Origin: Chloroflexota bacterium
GTDB taxonomy: Bacteria > Chloroflexota > Anaerolineae > Anaerolineales > Villigracilaceae
Direction of reading: 5' to 3'
Assembly: GCA_016866215.1 (NCBI GenBank)
Contig: VGNE01000015.1
Coordinates: forward strand, 1 to 63,955
Length of the DNA stretch: 63,955 bases
In this document: one piece after another, positions 42,519-52,608 of the stretch
Numbering within the stretch: position 1 is the first letter of the stretch
How the letters are laid out: each line of letters begins with the position of its first letter
The notes under the pieces: model-generated
What the model was told of the DNA's origin: nothing
The model's database searches: none
What the model saw: the letters and a program-made list of their open reading frames with translations, nothing else
Program-made: the position numbers and the translations under genes

Positions 42519-44204
42519 TTATTTCAGAATTACTTCTGCTTTGATGACGCCTGCGCGGTCATGCCTGGCGGTTAATTTGATTTTTGTGCCCTTTTTGGCT
42601 TTGAGCACCCATTCCACTTTTGCGCGATCAGAGGTGCTTTCACCCGTTTCTTCTGCCATGACGGGCTTGTAGGCGCGCCCTTCCAATTCGCCGAGTTCTT
42701 CGCGTGCCTTGCCTGCTTGCAGGCTTGCGCCCTTTGGCAGAATGATCTCAGCAATGACTCCACGTGTTATTTTCTTTTCAAGGGCTTTCGTTGTGACGTA
42801 CGTTGGAAGCCAGCCTGTGTTCTCAACCACGAGCCTAACACGGTAGGTGTCTGCTCCAAGGGAGGTGATGCTTGTTTCGTAGAGAACAAGTTTCGGCGAT
42901 ATCAAAGCATGCCAGACGATCCAATCCGGGAAGGAGCTGATCTCCTTTTCCAAAAATTCAAGCGGGGGATTCGTCCACATGTTTAAATAATCCCAGCCGC
43001 CCAGTTCCACTTTTCCGAGTTGCGGATGGTTGTATGGATACCAATCCACGTAGCCCCTGCCTTTGAGAACTTCGTCATTCCACTTGAGCATTTTTAGATC
43101 ATCTTCAATTGGATGTTCGCGATACCAATCAATGTATTTGTATTTTTCTATGCCTGCTTGTTTTTGTGGACTCCAAAATTCCACCGTCCATGAAAATACG
43201 CCAATGTGCTCATAAGTCCAGGTGTCGAAGCCGCCTGTGATGGCTTCTTTTGGATGGTATTTGAATTCATGGAAAACAGATATATTGGGATAGCCTGTGA
43301 TCTCTGTGCCTTTCTCGCCAATTTTTTGAAAGGTCCGCAGGTCATTGGTGGGGAAATCGTCATCGGGGCGGTCATCATACGGGCGGAGCAAGACGCCGCT
43401 CATGGTATGAAATGACATTGTGCCGGTGATATTTTTATGTTTGACGATGAAATCCACTAAATTGCGCGCTTCAGGCTCGCTGGTGGGGTAGGGTCCCGCG
43501 CCTTTTTGTTCTGATTCATCGCGCCAACCGGCGGGGAAGTTGCGATTCAAATCAAGCCTCTGCTTTGGTGCGCGAACTTGAACAGTTACCCCATCATAAT
43601 TTTTTATCAATCCTTCCGGGAAAATCCGATAATATTTTCCACCAGTTTCAATTGGGTCACGCCGCACCATTAAACGCGGTTCATCAGGATGCGCCTTCCA
43701 TGCGCCATTGGTTTCTGGAATGCGCATTTGCAAAATGCGTCTATCGCCGTCAAGATCCTCGCCCGACATCAAACCATCCAATTCATCTTCATCATGCGGA
43801 TACGCCCGTGTGCTTGAACGAATAACCTTTGGTCTGTCAGCCAGAGCCCATTCTGCGCCATCAGGGTTGGCTCGCGGAACGACATAAAATGCGCGCGTGT
43901 CCATTGCGCGGGTGATATTCTCATCTTTTTTATAACGTGTTACCAATGCGTGGATGAGATATAACGCCGCCGCTGAAGCGGTTACTTCCGATGCGTGGAT
44001 ATTGCCGTCCACCCAAAACGCAGGCTTCTCGGTATCCTTGCCGGACTTGAAATTGGTCGCTGTTATTAGCCACACGTCCCGGCCCTCATGGCTTTTTCCG
44101 ATGGACTCCAGCCGTATCAGATTCGGGTATTCTTTGGCGTATTCTTTGAGAATGCGGGTAAGTTCAGGATAGCGATAGAAACGATCGAATTTGACGTTTG
44201 GCAT
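42519..44204 (-). CDS. M14-family zinc carboxypeptidase
   Basis: A 561-residue protein without an evident signal peptide. It has SIGKSHEGRDVWLI, the zinc motif GNIHASEVTASAA (H and E, about 69-72), the third ligand in TGTMSFHTMSG (about 265), RNFPAGW and the catalytic Glu in FSWTVEFWSPQ (about 345). The C-terminal 130 residues form an extra beta domain. M14 enzymes remove C-terminal amino acids; the preferred substrate is unknown. Single gene. Confidence 0.88.
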   Translation of the reverse strand: MPNVKFDRFYRYPELTRILKEYAKEYPNLIRLESIGKSHEGRDVWLITATNFKSGKDTEKPAFWVDGNIHASEVTASAAALYLIHALVTRYKKDENITRAMDTRAFYVVPRANPDGAEWALADRPKVIRSSTRAYPHDEDELDGLMSGEDLDGDRRILQMRIPETNGAWKAHPDEPRLMVRRDPIETGGKYYRIFPEGLIKNYDGVTVQVRAPKQRLDLNRNFPAGWRDESEQKGAGPYPTSEPEARNLVDFIVKHKNITGTMSFHTMSGVLLRPYDDRPDDDFPTNDLRTFQKIGEKGTEITGYPNISVFHEFKYHPKEAITGGFDTWTYEHIGVFSWTVEFWSPQKQAGIEKYKYIDWYREHPIEDDLKMLKWNDEVLKGRGYVDWYPYNHPQLGKVELGGWDYLNMWTNPPLEFLEKEISSFPDWIVWHALISPKLVLYETSITSLGADTYRVRLVVENTGWLPTYVTTKALEKKITRGVIAEIILPKGASLQAGKAREELGELEGRAYKPVMAEETGESTSDRAKVEWVLKAKKGTKIKLTARHDRAGVIKAEVILK

Positions 44205-44227
44205 GATAGGTTCCTTTAGGTTGGATT

Positions 44228-44671
44228 TTAGTTATTGTCTTCGAAAATCACAACGGGTTCAGTTGGCCAGCCTTGTTGATGGGATCGAATAACATATTCT
44301 GCAAGCTCGCGCGGCACGATGTTTTTCTTCAATACATCTTCAAGCGGCATCCAGAGCGGGAGATAGGTTCCGTGCGCAGGATCATATTCCCCATATTCAT
44401 CACCTGTGCCAGTGCCAAATTCCCCGCCGGTCTTTTTGACTAAAAAATAAGCTTGAGAACCTTGATTAAAGATGATCTCCGCCACTTTTTGATTGATCTC
44501 AACAGTAATTCCCAACTCTTCCCAAGCCTCCCGGATTGCGGCTTGGTCCGCGCTTTCTCCTTCGTCAATGCCGCCGCCCGGAAAGGCAAAGTAGTGCAGT
44601 CCCTGGCGATGACGCTCGATCAGCGCAAGTTTGTTTTCTTCGATCAGGATGATGCCAGCCCGGTTTTTCAT
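44228..44671 (-). CDS. NUDIX hydrolase
   Basis: A 147-residue protein with the complete Nudix box: GGGIDEGESADQAAIREAWEELGI (its core GGGIDEGESADQ and REAWEELG). It hydrolyses a nucleoside diphosphate linked to another moiety; the substrate is not predictable. The start overlaps the ribF stop by 4 bp (ATGA), so it is the last gene of the truB-ribF-nudix series. Confidence 0.9.
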   Translation of the reverse strand: MKNRAGIILIEENKLALIERHRQGLHYFAFPGGGIDEGESADQAAIREAWEELGITVEINQKVAEIIFNQGSQAYFLVKKTGGEFGTGTGDEYGEYDPAHGTYLPLWMPLEDVLKKNIVPRELAEYVIRSHQQGWPTEPVVIFEDNN

Positions 44672-45585
44672 GTCAGGATTGCGCGCGTCTTCTCTATATC
44701 AGCATGGATTTGTTCGACCAGGGCTTCGACCGAAGTAAATCTTAATTCATCGCGCAGACGCGCCACAAATTCCAGTTTGACCTGTTCGCCATAAATATCG
44801 CGTTCAAAATCAAGCAGATGGGGTTCAATGCTTTGGGTTTGTTTTTCTGGTGTAAATGTTGGGTTAAAGCCTACGTTGGTTGCCGCCATGAATTTTTCCG
44901 CGCCGAGGGTTGCCCAGCAGGCATAGATGCCATTGGCAGGCAGTACCTTTTGTTTAGAGTAATCAATATTTGCAGTGGGGATGTTGATCCTGCGTCCGCG
45001 TCCATCGCCATGGATGACAGTTCCGCTCAGGCCGTAAGTGTAGCCGAGTAATTTCGCGGCTTCGACCACATTGCCTGTTGAAATGAGCTTGCGGATTTCG
45101 GTGGATGAGATCACACCGCTTTCATCGCTGAGGGCGTTGATGACTTCAACGATGTAATCTAATTTCACGCCTATTTCTGCCAGTCGGGTTGCATTGCCCT
45201 CGCGGCCTTTGCCCAGGGCAAAGTCATAGCCGATCAACAGGCGGGTGAAGCCAAGAGTCTCTTTCAGCCGGGACATATATTCAAGAGCAGTGGCAGTTGA
45301 CAGGTCGCGTGTGAAGCGCTGAGTGATGACCACGTCCACGCCAAGCGCTGCGAGCAGGTCTGCGCGTTCGTTTGCTGTGGTCAGACATCGTATCTCATGG
45401 CCAGCCAGAATGATGGCAGGGTGTGGCTCAAAAGTCAAGACAACGGCTGGTGTATGCTGTGCATGTGCGCCGCTGACGAGTTTTTGGATGATCTCGCGAT
45501 GCCCGCGATGAACACCGTCAAAGACACCGATGGAAAGCCATGAGTCTGGCAGGGATATTGCTTCAAGGGAATGATAATGTTGCAT
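44668..45585 (-). CDS. ribF: Bifunctional riboflavin kinase/FAD synthetase
   Basis: A 305-residue enzyme. The N-terminal FAD synthetase has SIGVFDGVHRGHREIIQKL (HxGH nucleotidyl-transferase motif) and SSTEIRKLISTG. The C-terminal flavokinase has GTVIHGDGRGRRINIPTANI and NGIYACWA. It makes FMN and FAD from riboflavin and so produces the ligand of the riboswitch at 19755. It sits after truB, the usual bacterial place. Confidence 0.95.
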   Translation of the reverse strand: MQHYHSLEAISLPDSWLSIGVFDGVHRGHREIIQKLVSGAHAQHTPAVVLTFEPHPAIILAGHEIRCLTTANERADLLAALGVDVVITQRFTRDLSTATALEYMSRLKETLGFTRLLIGYDFALGKGREGNATRLAEIGVKLDYIVEVINALSDESGVISSTEIRKLISTGNVVEAAKLLGYTYGLSGTVIHGDGRGRRINIPTANIDYSKQKVLPANGIYACWATLGAEKFMAATNVGFNPTFTPEKQTQSIEPHLLDFERDIYGEQVKLEFVARLRDELRFTSVEALVEQIHADIEKTRAILT

Positions 45586-45620
45586 GGTATAAAATAAACC
45601 GCCTTAACGGCGGCTTATCG

Positions 45621-45721
45621 TCATTGCGAGGGCTGGTGGTTGGGTAGGGCGAGTGTTTTTCTCGCCCGTACACTTGCACCGTATGCAAGTGCGGTGTCGA
45701 GACCCAGCCCTCGCAATGACA
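45621..45721. repeat. Palindromic repeat family 1, copy 7 (composite)
   Basis: GTCATTGCGAGGGCTGG and CCAGCCCTCGCAATGACAT are the outer arms. The inside differs from other copies and contains GGTGTCGAGACCC-type sequence of the second repeat family, plus CTTGCACCGTATGCAAG. Confidence 0.7.
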
Positions 45722-45727
45722 TGTTAT

Positions 45728-46651
45728 TTAATCTGAAGTGAAGAAGACTTTCTTTGGCTGCCATTCACGGGAGCCGTCTTCATTTACAGTAAGTTCCATG
45801 AGGGCCACCAATTCCCCTTGCGTGCTGACGCCGCGGACTTTTGTCTCTGTGGGTTCACCAACAACTTTTACGCGATGACCATGGCGGATGCCTTCCACTT
45901 CATCGGGGTTGAGCTCCACGGCCGGCCAATCGCCGAGCGCTTCTGCAGCAGGGATCAGATATTGATACCAGTTGCCTGCGGTGAAGGCTTCCTGCAATTT
46001 TCGCAGCGGCACTGAATCGCGCAAGGAGAATCTTCCGCTTTTGGTGCGGCGCAAGCCAACCAGATACGCGCCACAACCGAGTTTTATGCCGAGGTCATTC
46101 GCAAGCGAGCGGACGTAGGTGCCCGAGGAGCAATGCACATCAATTACAACTTCAGGGGGAGTCCATTCCAGCACTTCGAGGTGATGCACGGTGATTTTGC
46201 GCGGAGCAAGCTCCACTTCTTCACCCTGGCGCGCCATTTCGTAGGCTTTGCGTCCCTGCACTTTGACGGCAGAATAGGGCGGGGGAGTTTGCTCTATTTC
46301 GCCGATGTATGTTTTTAGCGCTTCTTCGAATTGAGCTTCAGTGACAGTGAGCGGGTCTTTTGATAAAGTTACCTGGCCTTCCGCATCGAATGTATCGGTT
46401 GAGCCTCCCAAACGGATGATGGCCTGGTAGCGTTTATCAGATGCAGAGACATATTCACTTAATCGTACTGCCGGCCCAACCAGGATAACAAGTACCCCGG
46501 ACGCGCGCGGATCAAGCGTGCCTGTATGACCTGCGCGGCGCAATCCCGTGCCGTTTCTGATTGCCTGAACTACATCATGAGATGTCATCCCGACAGGTTT
46601 ATCTACGACGAGTGCGCCAGAAATGGCGTTCTTTATATCTTGGCTGTTCAT
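45728..46651 (-). CDS. truB: tRNA pseudouridine-55 synthase
   Basis: A 307-residue enzyme. It opens with GALVVDKPVGMTSHDVV and has the catalytic Asp in RAGHTGTLDPRASGVL (about 48), then ALKTYIGEIEQTPPPYSAVK (part) and a C-terminal PUA domain. It modifies U55 in the T-loop of tRNAs. RBS AGGAGGA before the ATG. Confidence 0.95.
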   Translation of the reverse strand: MNSQDIKNAISGALVVDKPVGMTSHDVVQAIRNGTGLRRAGHTGTLDPRASGVLVILVGPAVRLSEYVSASDKRYQAIIRLGGSTDTFDAEGQVTLSKDPLTVTEAQFEEALKTYIGEIEQTPPPYSAVKVQGRKAYEMARQGEEVELAPRKITVHHLEVLEWTPPEVVIDVHCSSGTYVRSLANDLGIKLGCGAYLVGLRRTKSGRFSLRDSVPLRKLQEAFTAGNWYQYLIPAAEALGDWPAVELNPDEVEGIRHGHRVKVVGEPTETKVRGVSTQGELVALMELTVNEDGSREWQPKKVFFTSD

Positions 46652-46747
46652 GTTAAATTATCCTCCTGAATCCTTTACCTTTTGATTGTGACATATTTTA
46701 TCTGAATTTGCAACAGGCAGCCTGACTCTATTATGTAACTTTAATCC

Positions 46748-47704
46748 CTAGAGATTTAACAGTTCCCGTGTTTTTTTCAGCGCTGCTTTTTCGACTTCGC
46801 TCAAACTTCCCTGGAGATCTGCTCCTGCGGCGGCGGCATGACCTCCGCCTTTGAAGAATTGCGCCACGGGTGAAACATCCACTCCCGGCTTCAGTGCGCG
46901 CCAGGAGATTTTTACATGGTTGTCTTTTTGTTCCACGAAGACCATTCCGACTTTGTTACCGTCTATGGCGGAAATCATGTTGATCAGGTCGGCGTCATCA
47001 TTGCCGCCATATCCGGCGGACTTGCGGTCTGCGAGTGTGAGAGTTCCCCAAACAATCCCATGCTTGCTTTGCAGGCTGGAGAGGCCCGCGCCCCAATATT
47101 TCGCGGCGGGATATGTTTTTCTCACCAGAGCGCGCATGTAGATCTCAGGCATATCCACGCCTGTTTCCATCAATGCGGCCGCCTGCCTGAGTGCTTCGGG
47201 GGTGGTGTTGGGTGTGCGGAAACCAAGCGTATCGGTGATGATGCCGGTTAACAATGCGGCGGCAATCGGTTGAGTGATTTTCAATCCCCATTCCGGCAGG
47301 TGTTTGGTGAGGATCGCGGCTGTGGCAACTTCATCTGCCTCGATCAGGTTTAGTTTTCCAAAGTTTTCATTGGTGACATGATGGTCTATATTAATATCGG
47401 GTTGGCTGAAATTTTCAAATGCTTTCCCCGTGCGTTTGAAATCGGCGCAATCGACTGTGATGAAGGTGTCGTGATCTCCGCCTGGTTCTTTCTGGATCAG
47501 GTCGCTGCCCTCAAGGTATTTAAAGGAGGCGGGCACACCGTCCAGGAGGATCATCTGCACAGATTTCCCTGCATCACGCAGGGCTAGTCCCAGCCCAAGC
47601 AATGATCCGATTGCATCCCCGTCTGGTCGAACATGCGATGCAATGACAATCTTCTTCGCAATGGCTAACCTGTCTTTTATCTCCCCTGTGAGTTGTATAT
47701 CCAC
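46748..47704 (-). CDS. nrnA: DHH-family oligoribonuclease/pAp phosphatase (NrnA)
   Basis: A 318-residue DHH-DHHA1 phosphoesterase: IASHVRPDGDAIGSLLGL, TVDCADFKRTG, NIDHHVTNENFG (DHH motif), and GGGHAAAAGADLQG near the end. It degrades short oligonucleotides and removes the 3'-phosphate of pAp. Between rbfA and truB, as in many bacteria. Confidence 0.93.
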   Translation of the reverse strand: MDIQLTGEIKDRLAIAKKIVIASHVRPDGDAIGSLLGLGLALRDAGKSVQMILLDGVPASFKYLEGSDLIQKEPGGDHDTFITVDCADFKRTGKAFENFSQPDINIDHHVTNENFGKLNLIEADEVATAAILTKHLPEWGLKITQPIAAALLTGIITDTLGFRTPNTTPEALRQAAALMETGVDMPEIYMRALVRKTYPAAKYWGAGLSSLQSKHGIVWGTLTLADRKSAGYGGNDDADLINMISAIDGNKVGMVFVEQKDNHVKISWRALKPGVDVSPVAQFFKGGGHAAAAGADLQGSLSEVEKAALKKTRELLNL

Positions 47705-47730
47705 TATTTCTTATCCTCCAAAGTCAGTAT

Positions 47731-47847
47731 GTCATTGCGAGGAGCGTTCCTGCTTTTTGCGACGCCTGTCCTGAGCTTGTCGAAGGGAAACAATCTCCAA
47801 CCATGCGAAGATTGCTTCGTGGCGCCGAGGCGCCACTCGCAATGACA
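47731..47847. repeat. Palindromic repeat family 1, copy 8
   Basis: GTCATTGCGAGGAGCG, GCGACGCCTGTCCTGAGC, AACAATCTCC, AGATTGCTTCGTGGCGCC and CTCGCAATGACAT. It includes the CCTGAGCTTGTCGAAGG word. Confidence 0.7.
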
Positions 47848-47851
47848 TAAT

Positions 47852-48202
47852 TTATTTCTTTTCTCTAATCTCCGCCATTATCTTTTCGATGTGGTCCGCG
47901 TGTTCCGGGGTGGGATCCCAATGGAAACGTAACCTTGGAAATGCGCGCACCTCGACTCTTGAGGCCAAAATCCGCCTGATGAAACCGGAAGCAGATTCAA
48001 GTCCTGCGAGAATATCGGCTGAGCGCGAAGCGCCCTCCACTGCTGAGATGTAGATATCCGCAAAGGCGAGTTCCCGGTCTATTTTTACATCTGTCACAAA
48101 AATTTGTTTCAGGCGCGGGTCACTCAACTCGCGGATCAGCATCTGCGCCAGTTCCTGCTTTACACGATCTGCAATGCGTTGTAATCGAATTCCTGATGGC
48201 AT
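47852..48202 (-). CDS. rbfA: 30S ribosome-binding factor A
   Basis: A 116-residue KH-like protein. RLQRIADRVKQELAQML at the start, ELSDPRLKQIFVTDVKID and RRILASRVEVRAFPRLRFHWD are typical. It helps process and mature the 16S rRNA 5' end. It follows infB in the nus operon. Confidence 0.93.
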   Translation of the reverse strand: MPSGIRLQRIADRVKQELAQMLIRELSDPRLKQIFVTDVKIDRELAFADIYISAVEGASRSADILAGLESASGFIRRILASRVEVRAFPRLRFHWDPTPEHADHIEKIMAEIREKK

Positions 48203-48239
48203 GTTTATGATTTTCGATTTTTTAATTTACGATTTTCGA

Positions 48240-48313
48240 TTGATGGTCGAGTGATTGTTGAGCTTTGTCGAAACATAGCCTGAGCGTTTTTCGCGAAGGA
48301 CGTATCGAGACCC
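48240..48313. repeat. GGTCTCGATACG-family palindrome, imperfect copy
   Basis: ATGGTCGAGTGATTGTTGAG faces CTGAGCG...CGTATCGAGACC. It ends at the infB stop codon. Confidence 0.5.
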
Positions 48314-48314
48314 G

Positions 48315-50087
48315 TTATTCAACAATGTAACACATCAGCATGTCGCCGGGTTGAATGTCATTGAAGCTCTTAAAGCCCACACCACATTCAAATCCCTGGC
48401 GAATCTCTTTAACGTCTTCTTTTTCATGACGCAATGAGGAGAGGTCGCCTTCGTAAATCGTATCCGTACCGCGGTAAAGGCGGACCTTCGCGCCGCGTTT
48501 AAGCTCACCGTCTGTAACTTTGCATCCCGCAACCCTGCCGAATTTGGAAGCGGTGAAAACCTGCAATACTTGGGCGCGTCCGAGGGTTTTTTCCACAAGT
48601 TTCGGTTCGAGCATGCCCTTGAGGGCTTTCTCGATATCTTCGGTCATGCGGTAGATGATCTCGTACAGGCGAATGTCCACGCCTTCTTTTTCAGCCAGGC
48701 GGCGCCCGTCCACATCTGCCTGGACATTGAAGCCAATGATAATCGCTTTTGAAGCCGAAGCAAGCATTACATCGTTGTTGCCGATATTCCCTGTTTCTGC
48801 ATGGAGAATGTGCAAGCCAATCTCGCCTCCGCCAAGTTTGTTCAATTCATTGACGATGGGATCAAGCGAACCCTGCACATCCGCTTTGATGATGAGATTA
48901 AGTTCTTTTGCCTCGCCTGCTTGAACATTTGCGAACAGGTCTTCCAATGAAACTTTCTTGCGCGCTTGGGCTTGGGTTTTGATGGCTTCCAGCCGCCCAG
49001 CGACAAGGATACGGGCTTCTTTATCTGTTTTTACAACCTGGAAAATATCACCAGCAGAAGGGACATCACTTAATCCCATCACTGCCACAGGGGTGGAGGG
49101 TCCCGCTTTCTTTATGGACTTGCTTTTATAATCGGTAATGGCGCGCAGTTTGCCGTAGGCAGTCCCGGCCACGACGACGTCACCCGCTTCGAGCGTTCCG
49201 TTTTGAACGAGCAGAGTCGCCAGCACGCCCTTGGATTTATCCAATTCTGCTTCGATGACCGTGCCGATCACCTTTCCATTTGGATTGGCTTTGATACCGT
49301 TGCTATCTGCCACGAGCAAAATACCTTCGAGCAGATCGTCTATGCCTTGTTTTTGTTTGGCAGAGACCAGTACCACCATCGTGCTGCCGCCCCAATCATC
49401 GGGGACAAGTTCAAGTTCAGCAAGTTGTTGTTTAACGCGGTCTGGATTAGCGTTTGGTTTGTCGATTTTATTCAATGCCACCATGATCGGCACACGCGCA
49501 GCTTTGGCATGTGCAATCGCTTCTCTTGTTTGCGGCATGATGCCATCATCTGCCGCAACAACCAGTACGACAATATCTGCGCCCTGCGCGCCGCGTGCAC
49601 GCATTTGTGTGAATGCGGCGTGACCGGGTGTGTCAAGGAAGGTGATCAGACGGCCCTTCTTCTCCACTTGATAGGCGCCGATGTGCTGGGTAATGCCGCC
49701 AGCTTCACCGACCGCCACTTCTGTGGAACGGATCGCATCCAACAGGCTGGTCTTGCCGTGATCAACGTGACCCAAAATCGTCACGACAGGAGGACGCGGC
49801 TTCAACTGCGCTTCGTCTTCACCGGCGATCATTTGACGCCACAGCGGTACTTCACCTGCTTCCTCTTTTATGGCTGCTTCGTCTGCTGCTTCGAGAACGG
49901 CCTCAAACCCATATTCAGCGACCACAATCGCCGCTGTGTCAAAATCCACAGTCTGGTTAATGGTCGCCATCACGCCGTTCGTCATCAATTTCTTGATCAG
50001 ATCAATCGGGCTTTTTTCGATCTTTTGCGCCAGATCGCGTATGACGATGCTGGCGGGCAATTCTAGTTTATTACCGTTGCTACTCAT
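48315..50087 (-). CDS. infB: Translation initiation factor IF-2 (short form)
   Basis: A 590-residue GTPase that brings initiator tRNA to the 30S subunit. It has an IF2_N module, then G1 [14 protein letters not shown] (about 108), G3 DTPGHAAF, G4 NKIDK, domains II-III, and the C2 domain (ending [17 protein letters not shown]). The long charged N-terminus of many IF-2 proteins is absent. ATG 50087 has a strong RBS (AAGGAGGT); the frame upstream to 50123 has none. The 287-codon plus-strand frame at 49203-50066 is a shadow. Confidence 0.96.
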   Translation of the reverse strand: MSSNGNKLELPASIVIRDLAQKIEKSPIDLIKKLMTNGVMATINQTVDFDTAAIVVAEYGFEAVLEAADEAAIKEEAGEVPLWRQMIAGEDEAQLKPRPPVVTILGHVDHGKTSLLDAIRSTEVAVGEAGGITQHIGAYQVEKKGRLITFLDTPGHAAFTQMRARGAQGADIVVLVVAADDGIMPQTREAIAHAKAARVPIMVALNKIDKPNANPDRVKQQLAELELVPDDWGGSTMVVLVSAKQKQGIDDLLEGILLVADSNGIKANPNGKVIGTVIEAELDKSKGVLATLLVQNGTLEAGDVVVAGTAYGKLRAITDYKSKSIKKAGPSTPVAVMGLSDVPSAGDIFQVVKTDKEARILVAGRLEAIKTQAQARKKVSLEDLFANVQAGEAKELNLIIKADVQGSLDPIVNELNKLGGGEIGLHILHAETGNIGNNDVMLASASKAIIIGFNVQADVDGRRLAEKEGVDIRLYEIIYRMTEDIEKALKGMLEPKLVEKTLGRAQVLQVFTASKFGRVAGCKVTDGELKRGAKVRLYRGTDTIYEGDLSSLRHEKEDVKEIRQGFECGVGFKSFNDIQPGDMLMCYIVE

Positions 50088-50117
50088 AAGCCACCTCCTT
50101 CTAATTTGCGGGTTTTC

Positions 50118-50187
50118 CCTCATCCTGCCCTCTCCCGAAGGGAGAGGGCACTACCTTCCTCATTGTGGGGAAGGGCTGGGATGAGGG
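50118..50187. repeat. Dispersed palindromic repeat (CCCTCTCCC family), copy 2
   Basis: CCCTCATCC, GCCCTCTCCCGAAGGGAGAG and GGGGAAGGGCTGGGATGAGG, a close match to 12104-12178. It lies between ylxR and infB. Confidence 0.7.
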
Positions 50188-50259
50188 CGAATCCTGCGCT
50201 ACTTCTCAAATCCCCAACAAGAGCGGCCTGTCAGCGAGTGGCTATTCGTTCACATGGCT

Positions 50260-50580
50260 TTACTTGTCTGGCTCTGCATGATCAGCATGATCATGCGGCA
50301 GGGTCTTCACGAAATTTTCCAATTCCTTGCGGTCTTCGGCAGTCAATTCTGCTTTGAGCGCATGAGCCAATGCACCCCTCAAGCCATACGCCCAGCATTC
50401 ACGGCGGTCGTGTAAATACGCGCCCCTGCCAGCCAATTTACCGGTTGGGTCCACTCGTACTCCCTCAGCCGTGCGTACGATCCGCAACATTTGCCTTTTT
50501 GGCAAAATCTCGCGGCATCCCACACAAGTACGTTGGGGCACATGCTTTACGCGGTGAATCGGTTTCTTCTTCACTTTCAA
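50260..50580 (-). CDS. ylxR: YlxR-family RNA-binding protein (DUF448)
   Basis: A 106-residue protein: PQRTCVGCREILPKRQMLRI and KLAGRGAYLHDRRECW are the YlxR hallmarks. Members bind RNA or RNase P and are found between nusA and infB, as here. The C-terminus ends in a His/Asp-rich tail (HDHADHAEP). Confidence 0.92.
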   Translation of the reverse strand: MKVKKKPIHRVKHVPQRTCVGCREILPKRQMLRIVRTAEGVRVDPTGKLAGRGAYLHDRRECWAYGLRGALAHALKAELTAEDRKELENFVKTLPHDHADHAEPDK

Positions 50581-50618
50581 TCATCCCCCTCCTCCATTCA
50601 GAAGGAGGGATTATATGT

Positions 50619-52472
50619 TTACCAATCCTCGCCGCCGCCGTCTTCTCCACGTTTATGAATCTTGCGGCCTACGACTGTGCCGAGATCTTCGTCGAACTGT
50701 AATTCAACTGCCTTCTTCTTGCCTTTCTTGTCTTTCTTCTTGTCGCCCGATTCATCTTCGGCAACCCCCGTCGTCTGGAAGATTTCCGGCTTCATCTTGA
50801 ACAACTCATCCAGAGAGACGCCGTCCTTGGCATGTTCGTTCTCTTCTTCGACGACTCGCTTTGCGTTCGCCTCTCGTTTCGCGTTCTCGTCAGCCTGCTT
50901 CTGCTCAGCAAACATTTCCTCACCTGTGACAGGTTCCTCAGCCTTGATGGGTTCCGGCTCAGGTTCAGGTTCCGGGAAGGACAAGGCGCCAAGCGCTTCT
51001 TCAATATTTTGCATGGATTTTGAACCAATTCCTGCAAGTCCGAGCACCTGATTGGGATCCATCTTCATGGCAAACATTAAATTGCCAACCGTTTCAAAGC
51101 CGGCTTCGGTGAGAATGTTGAAGACATGCTCCTTGATGCCAGCCTGATCAAGCGGCAGGTTGAAGGCCGCCGCAGGGATCTCTGCGCGCGCAGCGGTTGA
51201 GCGTTCCTCTTCCTCGCGGGCAGCTTCTTCCTTGATTTCAATGGTGCGGCGTTCCACGCGTTCTACAAATTGACCGAGTAACGTATACTCTTCTGGCATG
51301 ATCGCGCGACTCTCCGCTTTTTTAGCAAGAATTTCCTCGATTTGCGGAATTTGTTCCACAGCCGCAGGCAGCAATGCCATGAGCTCTTTATTCGCCCGTA
51401 ACTTATTTAGGGTATCGCCGGCAGCCTCCGACAATGACTTGATGTCAATGCGCCAGCCTGTTAATTTCGCGGCGAGGCGGGCATTTTGTCCGTCACGTCC
51501 GATGGCGAGGCTTAATTGATCTTCGCCCACCACAACTGTGGCAGTCCGTGTGTTTTCGTTATCAACCAGATAGACGCCGTTCACGCGCGCCGGGCTGATG
51601 GCTTTGGAAATATAAACGATGGGATCCGGATCCCATTGGATGATGTCTATTTTTTCGTCGTGCAATTCCTTCACGATGGCCTGGATGCGCACTCCTTTTA
51701 TGCCTACACATGCGCCGACGGGGTCAATCCCGGCCTGTGTGGCAGAGACCGCCACTTTTGCGCGTGCGCCCGGTTCACGCGAGATCGCGCGGATCTCAAC
51801 AATGCCGTGATATATCTCGGGTACTTCATTTTCAAGCAAACGGCGCAGGAAGTTGCGGTGTGCGCGTGACAGAATGATCTGCGGACCGCGTGTGCCGTCC
51901 TTTACTTCCATCACCACCGCGCGGATGCGGTCATGTAATTTCAGGCGCTCACCGGGTATTTTCTGGTTATTCGGCATCACACCTTCAGCCTTCATATCCA
52001 GTCCGATGGTGACGCCCTGCGCATTGATGGCTTGAACAAGACCTGAAACGATCTCGCCGGTTTGACGTTCGAAGTATTGCATTTGATTCGAACGTTCCGC
52101 CTCGCGGATGCGCTGCTGGATCACCTGGCGCGCAGTTTGAGCCGCCACACGGCCAAAGTCTGCGGGTGTGGTTTCAACGACCAGCATGTCGCCGGGCTGA
52201 ACCTCAGGGTTGACCTTGCGGGCCTCTTCCAAAAGCACTTCGGTGCGCGCATCAACAACACCGTCTTCAACCACTTCCTTCTCGGCATACACGGTCACAA
52301 GCCCGGTTTCAGGATCTAATTTCGCTTCCACCTGCTGTGCCGAGGATGCGCCCACCGTGCGGCGATAGGCGGATACCATTGCCGACTCGATTGCAGCGAC
52401 GACAATATCCTTGGTTAATTGTTTTTCTTCAAGCACTTCATTGAATGCTAATGCAAAATCGTTTTTTGCCAT
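50619..52472 (-). CDS. nusA: Transcription factor NusA with long acidic/basic C-terminal tail
   Basis: A 617-residue protein. NusA N-domain (1-130), S1 (about 135-200), KH1-KH2 (about 205-350; [38 protein letters not shown]) and a helix-hairpin-helix region (about 440-495). After that comes a tail of about 120 residues rich in Pro-Glu, then Lys ([20 protein letters not shown]). Typical NusA is 350-500 residues. It controls pausing and termination. A promoter with TTGCGC, 17 bp, TAAAAT is upstream. rimP is not next to it. Confidence 0.95.
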   Translation of the reverse strand: MAKNDFALAFNEVLEEKQLTKDIVVAAIESAMVSAYRRTVGASSAQQVEAKLDPETGLVTVYAEKEVVEDGVVDARTEVLLEEARKVNPEVQPGDMLVVETTPADFGRVAAQTARQVIQQRIREAERSNQMQYFERQTGEIVSGLVQAINAQGVTIGLDMKAEGVMPNNQKIPGERLKLHDRIRAVVMEVKDGTRGPQIILSRAHRNFLRRLLENEVPEIYHGIVEIRAISREPGARAKVAVSATQAGIDPVGACVGIKGVRIQAIVKELHDEKIDIIQWDPDPIVYISKAISPARVNGVYLVDNENTRTATVVVGEDQLSLAIGRDGQNARLAAKLTGWRIDIKSLSEAAGDTLNKLRANKELMALLPAAVEQIPQIEEILAKKAESRAIMPEEYTLLGQFVERVERRTIEIKEEAAREEEERSTAARAEIPAAAFNLPLDQAGIKEHVFNILTEAGFETVGNLMFAMKMDPNQVLGLAGIGSKSMQNIEEALGALSFPEPEPEPEPIKAEEPVTGEEMFAEQKQADENAKREANAKRVVEEENEHAKDGVSLDELFKMKPEIFQTTGVAEDESGDKKKDKKGKKKAVELQFDEDLGTVVGRKIHKRGEDGGGEDW

Positions 52473-52564
52473 GCTGCCAGCTCCATACCTGCTATTTACA
52501 AGCGAAGAAGTGGGGGCTACCCACTTCTCGGCGTTTTCTCTATTGGGTTGTCCTTACATGCGAG

Positions 52565-52593
52565 ATTTTAGCATAGAGGCAGTGAAGGCGCAA
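52565..52593 (-). promoter_or_regulatory. Promoter of the nusA operon
   Basis: Minus-strand TTGCGC (52593-52588), 17-bp spacer and TAAAAT (52570-52565). The start site would be about 85 bp upstream of the nusA ATG. It is back to back with the promoter of the divergent methyltransferase. Confidence 0.55.
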
Positions 52594-52595
52594 GG

Positions 52596-52601
52596 TATAA
52601 T
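52596..52601 (+). promoter_or_regulatory. Minus-10 box TATAAT, 7 nt before the methyltransferase start
   Basis: A consensus TATAAT ends 7 nt before ATG 52609. The minus-35 is poor and lies inside the nusA promoter. The layout again suggests a leaderless message. Confidence 0.6.
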
Positions 52602-52608
52602 CCCCGCC

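Noticed and set aside
49203-50066. 287-codon open frame on the plus strand
   Set aside because: Antisense to infB.
52411-52608. 5' extension of the methyltransferase gene
   Set aside because: The extra codons overlap the start of nusA and both promoters, and have no family similarity.
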